From NCBI GenBank assembly GCA_902793125.1, contig CADBCC010000014.1, positions 1 through 34,841 of the forward strand: a DNA stretch of 34,841 nucleotides, given 5' to 3'. Each line of letters begins with the position of its first letter. The stretch's first letter is position 1. A program made the translations under genes and the position numbers. This stretch comes from an uncultured Ruminococcus sp. (GTDB lineage Bacteria > Bacillota > Clostridia > Oscillospirales > Acutalibacteraceae). Below, one piece after another: positions 7,712 through 14,512 of this stretch. Under the pieces are notes generated by a model. It was not told the DNA's origin, ran no database searches, and saw nothing but the letters and a program-made list of their open reading frames with translations.

Positions 7712-7828
7712 ATTTCTTTCGTTGAAATACATAAATATTGTATTAGGATTTTGTAAGGGTATACAAAAATCTTTTATTCGTTTGCAAAGTGCGGTTATAA
7801 ATAGTAAAATAAAGCTGTGGTGAGATTT

Positions 7829-8107
7829 ATGAAATCAAAAAAGATAGCAAATATTCTTTTCTTTATCGGAATTTGTGTAATTATAATCGGAATACTTGCG
7901 GGCACGGTTCTCGGCTTTGTTATGAGTGAGGACGGGTTTAATTTTATACCGTCGGTTACGGTATGGCTTTTGTGCATTATAGGCGGTACAGGTTTTATAA
8001 CAATTTCCGGTACGCTTAATGAAACGGAAGAGAAGAAAAAGAATGACGAGGAGTTTATTAAACTTCTGATTGAAAATGTAAAAAATGAAAAAACAAAAGA
8101 GGATTAA
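7829..8107 (+). CDS. Small two-helix membrane protein of unknown function
   Basis: 92 residues from ATG 7829, preceded by GGTGAG; GTG codons at 7817 and 7820 are in frame but overlap this site. Two hydrophobic segments (about residues 8-32 and 42-62) are separated by a short Asp/Glu-containing loop. A charged tail (Glu-Lys-Lys-Lys, then Lys/Glu-rich to the end) is probably cytosolic. A weak promoter, TTTGCA-18-TAAAAT (7781-7810), lies just upstream and divergent from the hydrogenase-maturation promoter. No family was recognised. Confidence 0.6.
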   Translation: MKSKKIANILFFIGICVIIIGILAGTVLGFVMSEDGFNFIPSVTVWLLCIIGGTGFITISGTLNETEEKKKNDEEFIKLLIENVKNEKTKED

Positions 8108-8117
8108 TCGGCTTTTC

Positions 8118-8146
8118 TTGACGATAACATAAAAATAAGATATAAT
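8118..8146 (+). promoter_or_regulatory. Sigma-A promoter of the zinc-ribbon membrane protein gene
   Basis: TTGACG (8118-8123), 17 bp, TATAAT (8141-8146). A small hairpin GGCAG-ATG-CTGCC (8153-8165) falls at the expected 5' end of the transcript and could protect it. Confidence 0.8.
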
Positions 8147-8193
8147 CAATAAGGCAGATGCTGCCTAATTAAAAAATTGAGAGGTATATGATT

Positions 8194-8769
8194 ATGGCAT
8201 TTTGTAAAAACTGCGGACAGCAGATACCCGAAGGCGCGCAGGCGTGCGTCAATTGCGGAACTCCTGTTGAGCAGCCGATGTATCAGAACCAGGCTCAGCA
8301 GCCGTATCAAAACCCGCCTCAGCAGGGTACGACTCAGGCTTTTCAGGAACAGCCTGTGATGGATGATGACGTGAAGCAGAACCGTTCGCTCGCGTGGCTT
8401 GCGTATTTAGGAATCTTTTTACTTATTCCGTTATTCGCAAGAAAAAGCTCGCAGTTCTGTAAATACCACGTAAAACAGGGAGCTTTACTGTTTTGCGTAA
8501 ATATTGTGTATTTTATTGTAACCCGTATATTACTGGGTATAGTAGGCGCGATTTTCCCCGGACGTTTTTATTACTACGTTTATGTTCCGAGCGCGGTTTA
8601 CAGCGCGTTTAGCCTGATTTTTACTTTGGGCAGTATATTCTTCCTGGTGATTTCGATTATCGGTATTGTTAACGCGGCTACCGGAAAGTATAAGGAAGTT
8701 CCGATTTTCGGCAAGATAAAGATTTTGGATCCGATTATGGACTCAATTTACAACTCACTTAATAAATGA
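8194..8769 (+). CDS. Zinc-ribbon, Gln-rich linker, DUF4870-like membrane protein
   Basis: 191 residues. ATG 8194 is preferred to ATG 8188 because GAGAGG lies 9 nt before it rather than 3 nt. The N-terminus is a zinc ribbon with two CxNCG knuckles (CKNCG and CVNCG). Residues about 28-60 are a Gln/Pro/Tyr-rich flexible linker. From about 65 the chain has hydrophobic segments typical of DUF4870-like proteins: AWLAYLGIFLLIPLF, then the conserved Phe-x-Lys-Tyr-His-Val-Lys-Gln-Gly stretch, then two more membrane segments. The molecular role of this family is unknown. The zinc ribbon should be cytosolic. The gene has its own promoter and terminator. Confidence 0.75.
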   Translation: MAFCKNCGQQIPEGAQACVNCGTPVEQPMYQNQAQQPYQNPPQQGTTQAFQEQPVMDDDVKQNRSLAWLAYLGIFLLIPLFARKSSQFCKYHVKQGALLFCVNIVYFIVTRILLGIVGAIFPGRFYYYVYVPSAVYSAFSLIFTLGSIFFLVISIIGIVNAATGKYKEVPIFGKIKILDPIMDSIYNSLNK

Positions 8770-8779
8770 TTTGGTTTTA

Positions 8780-8813
8780 AGAGCTGTTCGTTTGAACGGC
8801 TCTTTATTTTTTT
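8780..8813 (+). terminator. Intrinsic terminator after the zinc-ribbon membrane protein gene
   Basis: A 10-bp stem AGAGCTGTTC / GAACGGCTCT (8780-8789 with 8794-8803, one T-G pair) with a GTTT loop is followed by a T-rich tail. Confidence 0.9.
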
Positions 8814-8850
8814 GTAAAAAAGTGTTAATATAAGATAGCGAGGTGTTATT

Positions 8851-9585
8851 ATGGATAAAATAGACCAACTTCAAAAAATTATAGATAGCAGCAATAATAT
8901 TGTTTTCTTCGGCGGAGCGGGAGTAAGCACCGAAAGCGGAATCCCCGACTTCAGAAGCGTAGACGGTCTTTATAATCAGAAATACGACTATCCGCCCGAG
9001 GAAATTTTAAGCCACACTTTCTTTATGAGAAAGCCCGAGGAATTCTTCCGTTTCTATAAAGATAAAATGCTGGAGCTCGATATTAAACCCAACGCTGCCC
9101 ATAAAAAGCTCGCCGAACTTGAAAAAGCGGGAAAGCTTAAAGCGATTGTAACCCAGAATATCGACGGCCTGCACCAGAAGGCGGGAAGTAAAACTGTTTA
9201 TGAACTGCACGGAACCGTGCACAAAAACCATTGTATATCTTGCGGAAAACTCTTTGGCGCGCGTTATATAAAATCGGCTGAAAATATTCCCTGTTGCGAC
9301 GAGTGCGGAGGAATAGTTAAGCCCGACGTTGTGCTTTATGAGGAAGGACTCGATGATATAACCGTACGCGGAGCTGTCAATGCAATAGCCAACGCCGACG
9401 TTCTTATAATTGCGGGAACAAGCCTAACCGTTTATCCCGCCGCGGGAATGGTACGTTATTTTGACGGAAGCAATTTAGTGCTTATTAACCGCGATCCGAC
9501 ATCTATGGATAAAGCGGCTAACCTTGTGATACACAGTAAAGTCGGAGAAGTACTCGGAAAAATAAAAGCAGGGGATTGGAATTGA
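8851..9585 (+). CDS. cobB: Sir2-family NAD-dependent protein deacylase
   Basis: 244 residues, the full length of bacterial class U/III sirtuins. These cytosolic enzymes remove acetyl or other acyl groups from protein lysines, using NAD+ and releasing nicotinamide and O-acyl-ADP-ribose. Visible motifs are the NAD-binding GAGVSTESGIPDFRS (22-36), TQNIDGLHQ (101-109), catalytic His120 in ELHGT, the zinc ligands Cys128, Cys131, Cys149 and Cys152, and GTSLTVYPA with LVLINR for the ribose. A typical target is acetyl-CoA synthetase, but none is encoded nearby. The ribosome-binding site is GAGGTG. The stop overlaps the start of the HAD gene (TTGA), so the two are probably co-translated. Confidence 0.95.
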   Translation: MDKIDQLQKIIDSSNNIVFFGGAGVSTESGIPDFRSVDGLYNQKYDYPPEEILSHTFFMRKPEEFFRFYKDKMLELDIKPNAAHKKLAELEKAGKLKAIVTQNIDGLHQKAGSKTVYELHGTVHKNHCISCGKLFGARYIKSAENIPCCDECGGIVKPDVVLYEEGLDDITVRGAVNAIANADVLIIAGTSLTVYPAAGMVRYFDGSNLVLINRDPTSMDKAANLVIHSKVGEVLGKIKAGDWN

Positions 9586-10388
9586 GAAATAAATATAAGC
9601 TTATCGCTTTCGATATTGACGATACTCTTTTGAATTCAGAAAAATTAATAACTCCGAAAACACGGAACTGTCTGCTTAATGCCCAAAGCGCGGGAATAAA
9701 ACTCTGTGTAGCTTCGGGAAGGCTTCCGTACGGAGTGAAACCCTACGCCGAGGAACTTGACGTTCTTAATAACGGCGGATATTATATGGGCTTTAACGGC
9801 GGAGCTGTTCTTGACAGCAACAGCAACTTAATCGGAACGACTTTCCTCGACAGCAAATATATAGAACCTGTTTACGAAGTTATAAGACCTACTAATATAA
9901 CGACAATTGTACATAAAGGCGACGTTATTTACGCTGATAAAAAGGTGAACGCTTACACCCATATCGAGCCCGACGTAATCGGACTGCCGCTTAATTTAGT
10001 TGATGATATAGTTGAGTTCGTTGATTGGGAGATTCCGAAAATTTTGCTTTGCGGAGAGCCTGACGAGCTTAAAGAAACAGAAAAAGCCCTTATAAAGAAG
10101 TTCGGATACGAAGTTGATATTTATTTTTCGGCTCCCTGGTTTTTAGAAGTTATGCCTAAGGGAATAAATAAGGGAATAGGAATAGAAATTGTATGCCGTG
10201 ATATGGGAATTGATTTAAGCGAGGTTATTGCCTTCGGCGACAACTATAATGATATTCCTATGCTAAAAAAAGCGGGGCTCGGTGTAGCTATGGGCAACGC
10301 CGACGAAAAGGTGAAGGCTTCTGCTGATTATGTTACCGATACCTGTGACTTGGACGGTATAGCCAAAGCGCTCAATAAATTTCTATAA
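9582..10388 (+). CDS. Cof-type HAD-IIB family sugar-phosphate or nucleotide phosphatase
   Basis: 268 residues from TTG 9582, which has AGGGG 7 nt upstream and overlaps the sirtuin stop codon. An earlier TTG at 9576 is too close to that site. HAD motif I is FDIDDTLL, with the nucleophile Asp first and the acid/base Asp third. Motif II is ASGR, motif III is the Lys in INKGIG, and motif IV is GDNYNDIPML. The large C2B cap between motifs II and III places it in the Cof/YidA-like group, cytosolic Mg-dependent phosphatases with broad activity on sugar phosphates and cofactor phosphates. The substrate cannot be predicted. An intrinsic terminator follows. Confidence 0.9.
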   Translation: MRNKYKLIAFDIDDTLLNSEKLITPKTRNCLLNAQSAGIKLCVASGRLPYGVKPYAEELDVLNNGGYYMGFNGGAVLDSNSNLIGTTFLDSKYIEPVYEVIRPTNITTIVHKGDVIYADKKVNAYTHIEPDVIGLPLNLVDDIVEFVDWEIPKILLCGEPDELKETEKALIKKFGYEVDIYFSAPWFLEVMPKGINKGIGIEIVCRDMGIDLSEVIAFGDNYNDIPMLKKAGLGVAMGNADEKVKASADYVTDTCDLDGIAKALNKFL

Positions 10389-10425
10389 TAATTGTACAAA
10401 AAATCGCGTCTAAATTTTACATCAG

Positions 10426-10470
10426 GGTTGGATTAAAATTCTTTATTAGAAAATTAATCCGACCTTTTTA
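10426..10470 (+). terminator. Intrinsic terminator of the sirtuin-HAD operon
   Basis: An 11-bp stem GGTTGGATTAA / TTAATCCGACC (10426-10436 with 10454-10464, one T-G pair) with an AT-rich loop is followed by TTTTTA. Confidence 0.8.
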
Positions 10471-10515
10471 TATTATAATTATAATGATTAGGTTTCTCTG
10501 TTCAGGAGGTTTGAA

Positions 10516-12711
10516 ATGAAAAACGTGAAAAAAGTTATAGCTATGATTCTCGCGTTATTGATTATCGTGAGCGTAGCCGTAATTTCTTCTTCTGCCGCAA
10601 CGGTCAGTAAAGAAAAAACAGCGGCTTCGAAAATTACGGTTCACTGTTACAGTGATAAGGGTACTCCGAATATCTATTACTGGAACAGTTTACCCGAGAA
10701 TATTTCCACCAATTACCCCGGTCCGTCTATGACAAGCGAGGGAAACGGCTGGTATAAATATTCTTTTGATAATAAGACAAAGATAAACATGCTCTTTGTT
10801 ACGGGCGGAGTTCAATCAGATGAACTTACCCGCGAAACAGGCGAATGGTGGTTTAAAAACGGCCGCTGGTATTCCAAGGATCCCGCCCAGTCCGGAGCCG
10901 TTGACCGCACCGATATGCGCGAAGACAGTATTTATTTTGTAATTACCACCCGTTTTTATGACGGTGATAAGAGCAATAACGTGCACTGCTGGGAAGATAA
11001 AAAAGCCAATAACCCCGATTCTGACCCTGCTTGGAGAGGCGACTTCAAAGGCCTTATCCAGAAGCTTGACTACATTAAGGCTTTAGGATTTACGGCTATC
11101 TGGGTTACACCTGTTGTTGATAACGCTTCCGGATACGATTACCACGGATATCACGCGTTTGATTTCAGCAAGGTCGATTCCCGTTACGAAAGCTCGGGCG
11201 CAACATTCCAGGATTTAATTGATGCCGCCCACGCAAAGGGACTTAAAATAGTTCAGGACGTTGTATGGAACCATACCGGTAACTTCGGCGAGAATTACCT
11301 TGAGAAAATGTTCAACAAGAAAGTTGTCAAGGGTACTTCAAGCGTACCGGGTACATATACAATGGACGTAATTAAGGGAAGTAACCTTGATAAAAACTAT
11401 CCCAATTACGACAGTATGCAGCCGGATCCTCAGTTCCAGGCCCGTCTTGACACAATGAAAGCTCATCAGGGCGGAAAATACAGTAACTCAAAAGAACATT
11501 ACCACCGTGAAAAAAGTATGGGTTATGAAACAGAAATCGAACAGACAGGCTCAATGGCGGGTGACTGTGTTGATATCAATACAGAGAATCCCGAAGTAGC
11601 TAAATATATCACAAGTACTTATCAGCAGTATGTTGATATGGGTGTTGACGCTTTCCGTCTTGATACCGAAAAGCATATCAACCGCTGGACACTTAACAGC
11701 GCTTACTTCCCCGAGTTCTCATCTTCAAAGTATAAGAACTTCTTTATCTTCGGTGAGGTTTGCGCGCGCGTAAGAGAAGTATGGAACCACGGCCTGCAGT
11801 CCGACGCTCCCGCTTTCTACGGCTGGAAAGAAACAGGCACATGGACGAGCAACTGGTCAAAAACCGACTGGAAATCCAACCTCAGCAACAGTCTTAAACA
11901 TTTTAACGCTTACGCTAATTCGTCGGGAGCTCCGACTTCCTCGAACGCTTTACTCAACGGTACAACCTACCATAATCCCGACTATAGTAAATCAAACGGT
12001 ACGGGCGTTATCGACTTCCTTATGCATTGGGCGTTCAAAAGTGCTAATGAAGCTTACGGCTCGGCTTTGGGAGAGGACCAGTACTTTAACGATTCAACAT
12101 GGAATGTAATGTACGTCGATTCTCATGACTACGGTCCTGACGGTCAGGAAAAAACACGTTACCAGGGCGGTACAACCGCTTGGAAAGAAAATATGAATCT
12201 TATCTTTACTTTCCGCGGTATTCCCTGTATCTTCTACGGCTCCGAGGTTGAGTTTAAAAAGGATATGGAAATTGACGTCGGTCCGAATAAACCTCTTGAA
12301 AACACAGGCCGTGCTTATTTCGGAGATTATCTCGAGGGCAACGTTACAGCTTCCGACTTCGGTAAGTATACAGCTTCGGGCAAAGTTAACGATACTCTGA
12401 GTAAACCTTTGGCTCAGCATTTAAGAATGCTTAATAAGATAAGACGTAAGGTTCCCGCTTTACAGAAAGGCCAGTATAAGTCCGTGGGCGATATGTGCTA
12501 TATCCGCCGTTATACCCAGGGAAGCAAAGATTCCGTAGCGTGCGTAGCCGTTACAAACGGAGCGACATTCTCGGGTATTCCCAACGGAAAATATACCGAC
12601 GCCGTAACCGGAAAAACCCAGCAGGTAAGCGGAGGCTCGCTGACTGTTTCGGCTCCCGGACAAGGAAACTTAGCGGTTTATGTAAAAGACCTTTCGGGTA
12701 AAATAGAATAA
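10516..12711 (+). CDS. Secreted GH13 alpha-amylase with N-terminal starch-binding-like domain
   Basis: 731 residues. A signal peptide (1-28, ending SSSAA) exports it. Residues about 38-122 look like a CBM26-type starch-binding domain (VHCYSDKGTPNIYYWN, then aromatic Trp-Tyr-Lys-Tyr strands). The GH13 barrel runs from about 136 to 620. Region I is DVVWNH (248-253), region II FRLDTEKH with nucleophile Asp383, region III FGEV with acid/base Glu414, and region IV VDSHD with Asp538. A C-terminal beta domain closes the protein. Endo-cleavage of alpha-1,4-glucans outside the cell is the expected activity. There is no dockerin, sortase signal or SLH domain, so it is probably released. The ribosome-binding site is AGGAGG. 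A TATAAT at 10474-10479 or 10480-10485 may be the -10 box, but no good -35 was seen. Confidence 0.93.
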   Translation: MKNVKKVIAMILALLIIVSVAVISSSAATVSKEKTAASKITVHCYSDKGTPNIYYWNSLPENISTNYPGPSMTSEGNGWYKYSFDNKTKINMLFVTGGVQSDELTRETGEWWFKNGRWYSKDPAQSGAVDRTDMREDSIYFVITTRFYDGDKSNNVHCWEDKKANNPDSDPAWRGDFKGLIQKLDYIKALGFTAIWVTPVVDNASGYDYHGYHAFDFSKVDSRYESSGATFQDLIDAAHAKGLKIVQDVVWNHTGNFGENYLEKMFNKKVVKGTSSVPGTYTMDVIKGSNLDKNYPNYDSMQPDPQFQARLDTMKAHQGGKYSNSKEHYHREKSMGYETEIEQTGSMAGDCVDINTENPEVAKYITSTYQQYVDMGVDAFRLDTEKHINRWTLNSAYFPEFSSSKYKNFFIFGEVCARVREVWNHGLQSDAPAFYGWKETGTWTSNWSKTDWKSNLSNSLKHFNAYANSSGAPTSSNALLNGTTYHNPDYSKSNGTGVIDFLMHWAFKSANEAYGSALGEDQYFNDSTWNVMYVDSHDYGPDGQEKTRYQGGTTAWKENMNLIFTFRGIPCIFYGSEVEFKKDMEIDVGPNKPLENTGRAYFGDYLEGNVTASDFGKYTASGKVNDTLSKPLAQHLRMLNKIRRKVPALQKGQYKSVGDMCYIRRYTQGSKDSVACVAVTNGATFSGIPNGKYTDAVTGKTQQVSGGSLTVSAPGQGNLAVYVKDLSGKIE

Positions 12712-12732
12712 TCTGTTCGAAGATAAAATAAG

Positions 12733-12761
12733 TTGCATTTTTTACAGATATATGATATAAT
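12733..12761 (+). promoter_or_regulatory. Promoter of the citrate synthase gene
   Basis: TTGCAT (12733-12738), 17 bp, TATAAT (12756-12761). The start of transcription near 12768 gives a leader of about 118 nt that contains the hairpin at 12815-12845. Confidence 0.7.
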
Positions 12762-12814
12762 ATATTTCTAAAGTATAAATAATGCACAAATATCCAAAAA
12801 CAAACAATTTATTA

Positions 12815-12845
12815 AAAAGGAGATGGTGCGAACCCATCTCCTTTT
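12815..12845 (+). promoter_or_regulatory. Leader hairpin before citrate synthase (possible attenuator)
   Basis: A perfect 12-bp stem AAAAGGAGATGG / CCATCTCCTTTT (12815-12826 with 12834-12845) with a 7-nt loop. Only four T close the stem and none follow it, so it may be a weak terminator, the amylase terminator, or an attenuator for the downstream gene. The only clear downstream promoter lies before it, so the citrate synthase transcript should pass through it. Confidence 0.5.
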
Positions 12846-12885
12846 GTACGCATTATAAAGAAACCGTTTAAAGGAAGTGATTTTA

Positions 12886-14253
12886 TTGCCGAAAGATTTA
12901 GCTTATTATGATACTAACCGAAGACTGACTTCTCTTACAGATAAGCTTATGCATAATTCCGTGATCAATAAGGATCTTTACGCGAAATACGACGTAAAAA
13001 GAGGACTCCGTGATATTGACGGTAAAGGAGTGCGTACGGGACTTACCGATATTTCCGAAATCCTTCAGAATAAAGTTGTTAACGGTGAAACCGTACCCTG
13101 CGACGGCCAGCTGTTCTACAGAGGTTATAATATAAAGGATATTGTTAACGGATTTGTAGATGACGGACGCTTCGGCTTTGAGGAAGTTGTTTACCTGCTT
13201 CTTTTCGGAGAAATGCCCGATAAAAAAGAACTTAATGATTTTACTGCTATGCTCGGAGCTTACCGTACATTGCCCACTAACTTTGTACGTGACGTAATTA
13301 TGAAAGCGCCTTCCGCCGATATGATGAATACTTTGGCGCGTTCGGTGCTTACGCTTTACTGCTACGACTCAAACCCTAACGATACTTCAATCGAAAATGT
13401 TCTGCGCCAGAGTATGCAGCTTATTTCGGTTTTCCCGCTTCTTTCCGTATACGGCTATCAGGCTTATAATCATTACTTGAGAAACCAGAGCCTCTTTATT
13501 CACGTTCCCGATCCGAAAAAATCGACGGCGGAAGTTGTGCTTACGCTTCTTCGTCCTGACCAGAAATATACCGATCTCGAAGCAAAAGTTCTTGATATGG
13601 CGCTTGTTCTGCACGCTGAGCACGGCGGCGGTAATAACTCGTCATTTACAACCCACGTTGTTACATCATCAGGAACTGATACATATTCTTCCGTTTCCGC
13701 GGCGTTATGTTCCTTAAAAGGACCTAAGCACGGCGGCGCTAATGTTAGAGTAAGCAAGATGTTTGAGGACTTGAAAATAAACGTTAACGACTGGGCTGAC
13801 GACGAGCAGATTGAAAATTATCTTTCTGATATTTTAGATAAAAAAGCTTTCGACCGCAGCGGCTTGATTTACGGTATGGGACACGCGGTTTATTCAATTT
13901 CCGACCCGAGAGCGAGAATTCTTAAAGACTATACGGGAATTTTAGCTAACGCGAAAGGGCTCAGCGACGAATACGAGCTTTACAAAAGCGTTGAGCGTTT
14001 AGCTCCCAAGGTTATAGCTGAAAAGAAGAAGATATATAAGGGCGTTTCCGCAAATGTCGATTTCTATAGCGGATTTATTTACAATATGCTCAATCTACCG
14101 ACCGAGCTTTATACACCCTTGTTCGCGATAGCGCGTATAGCGGGCTGGAGCGCTCACCGTATGGAGGAGCTTATTAACGGCAACAAGATTATACGTCCCG
14201 CGTATATGAGTATTTCGGAACATAAAGAATACAAAAAATTAGACAAAAGATAA
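12886..14253 (+). CDS. Citrate synthase (citrate/2-methylcitrate synthase family)
   Basis: 456 codons including stop, starting at TTG 12886. AGGAAG lies about 8 nt upstream; a GTG at 12877 is inside that site. Citrate synthase condenses acetyl-CoA and oxaloacetate in the cytosol. The catalytic residues are visible: His282 in GPKHGGAN, His333 in GMGHAVY and Asp392 in NVDFYSG, with the conserved ISDPRARIL after the second His. In anaerobes without a full cycle, citrate synthase feeds the oxidative branch to 2-oxoglutarate and glutamate. No aconitase or isocitrate dehydrogenase gene lies beside it. Methylcitrate synthase activity cannot be excluded. An intrinsic terminator follows. Confidence 0.9.
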   Translation: MPKDLAYYDTNRRLTSLTDKLMHNSVINKDLYAKYDVKRGLRDIDGKGVRTGLTDISEILQNKVVNGETVPCDGQLFYRGYNIKDIVNGFVDDGRFGFEEVVYLLLFGEMPDKKELNDFTAMLGAYRTLPTNFVRDVIMKAPSADMMNTLARSVLTLYCYDSNPNDTSIENVLRQSMQLISVFPLLSVYGYQAYNHYLRNQSLFIHVPDPKKSTAEVVLTLLRPDQKYTDLEAKVLDMALVLHAEHGGGNNSSFTTHVVTSSGTDTYSSVSAALCSLKGPKHGGANVRVSKMFEDLKINVNDWADDEQIENYLSDILDKKAFDRSGLIYGMGHAVYSISDPRARILKDYTGILANAKGLSDEYELYKSVERLAPKVIAEKKKIYKGVSANVDFYSGFIYNMLNLPTELYTPLFAIARIAGWSAHRMEELINGNKIIRPAYMSISEHKEYKKLDKR

Positions 14254-14256
14254 TTT

Positions 14257-14290
14257 AAAGCCGATTCATTAAGAGTCGGCTTTATTTTTT
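14257..14290 (+). terminator. Intrinsic terminator of citrate synthase
   Basis: An 8-bp stem AAAGCCGA / TCGGCTTT (14257-14264 with 14276-14283) is followed by ATTTTTT. Confidence 0.85.
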
Positions 14291-14416
14291 GAAAATAATC
14301 GTATTGTAAGATATCAGCGCCAAACTTTGGTTAATTTGACAGTAAATTTAGCATAATGCACAAAACTCGAACTTATTTTTTGTGCGGGTTTAAGTTTATA
14401 ATTTAAAAAAATTCTA

Positions 14417-14445
14417 TTGTGCAAAACTAACAAAAATGTTATAAT
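14417..14445 (+). promoter_or_regulatory. Promoter of the EF-G-like gene
   Basis: TTGTGC (14417-14422), 17 bp, TATAAT (14440-14445). The start of transcription is expected near 14452, about 60 nt before the TTG start codon. Confidence 0.65.
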
Positions 14446-14512
14446 TTTAAAGTAAAACGTTTGCAAATCAATAGATTTGCTAAAAATCTTATATGAAAGG
14501 GTTGTATTAATT

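Noticed and set aside
10516-12711. Cellulosome or amylosome component
   Set aside because: No dockerin, cohesin or extra carbohydrate-binding repeat is visible after the GH13 domain.
14336-14341. TTGACA after the citrate synthase terminator as a promoter for the EF-G-like gene
   Set aside because: No -10 box is found 16-18 bp downstream; the TTGTGC-17-TATAAT pair at 14417-14445 fits better.
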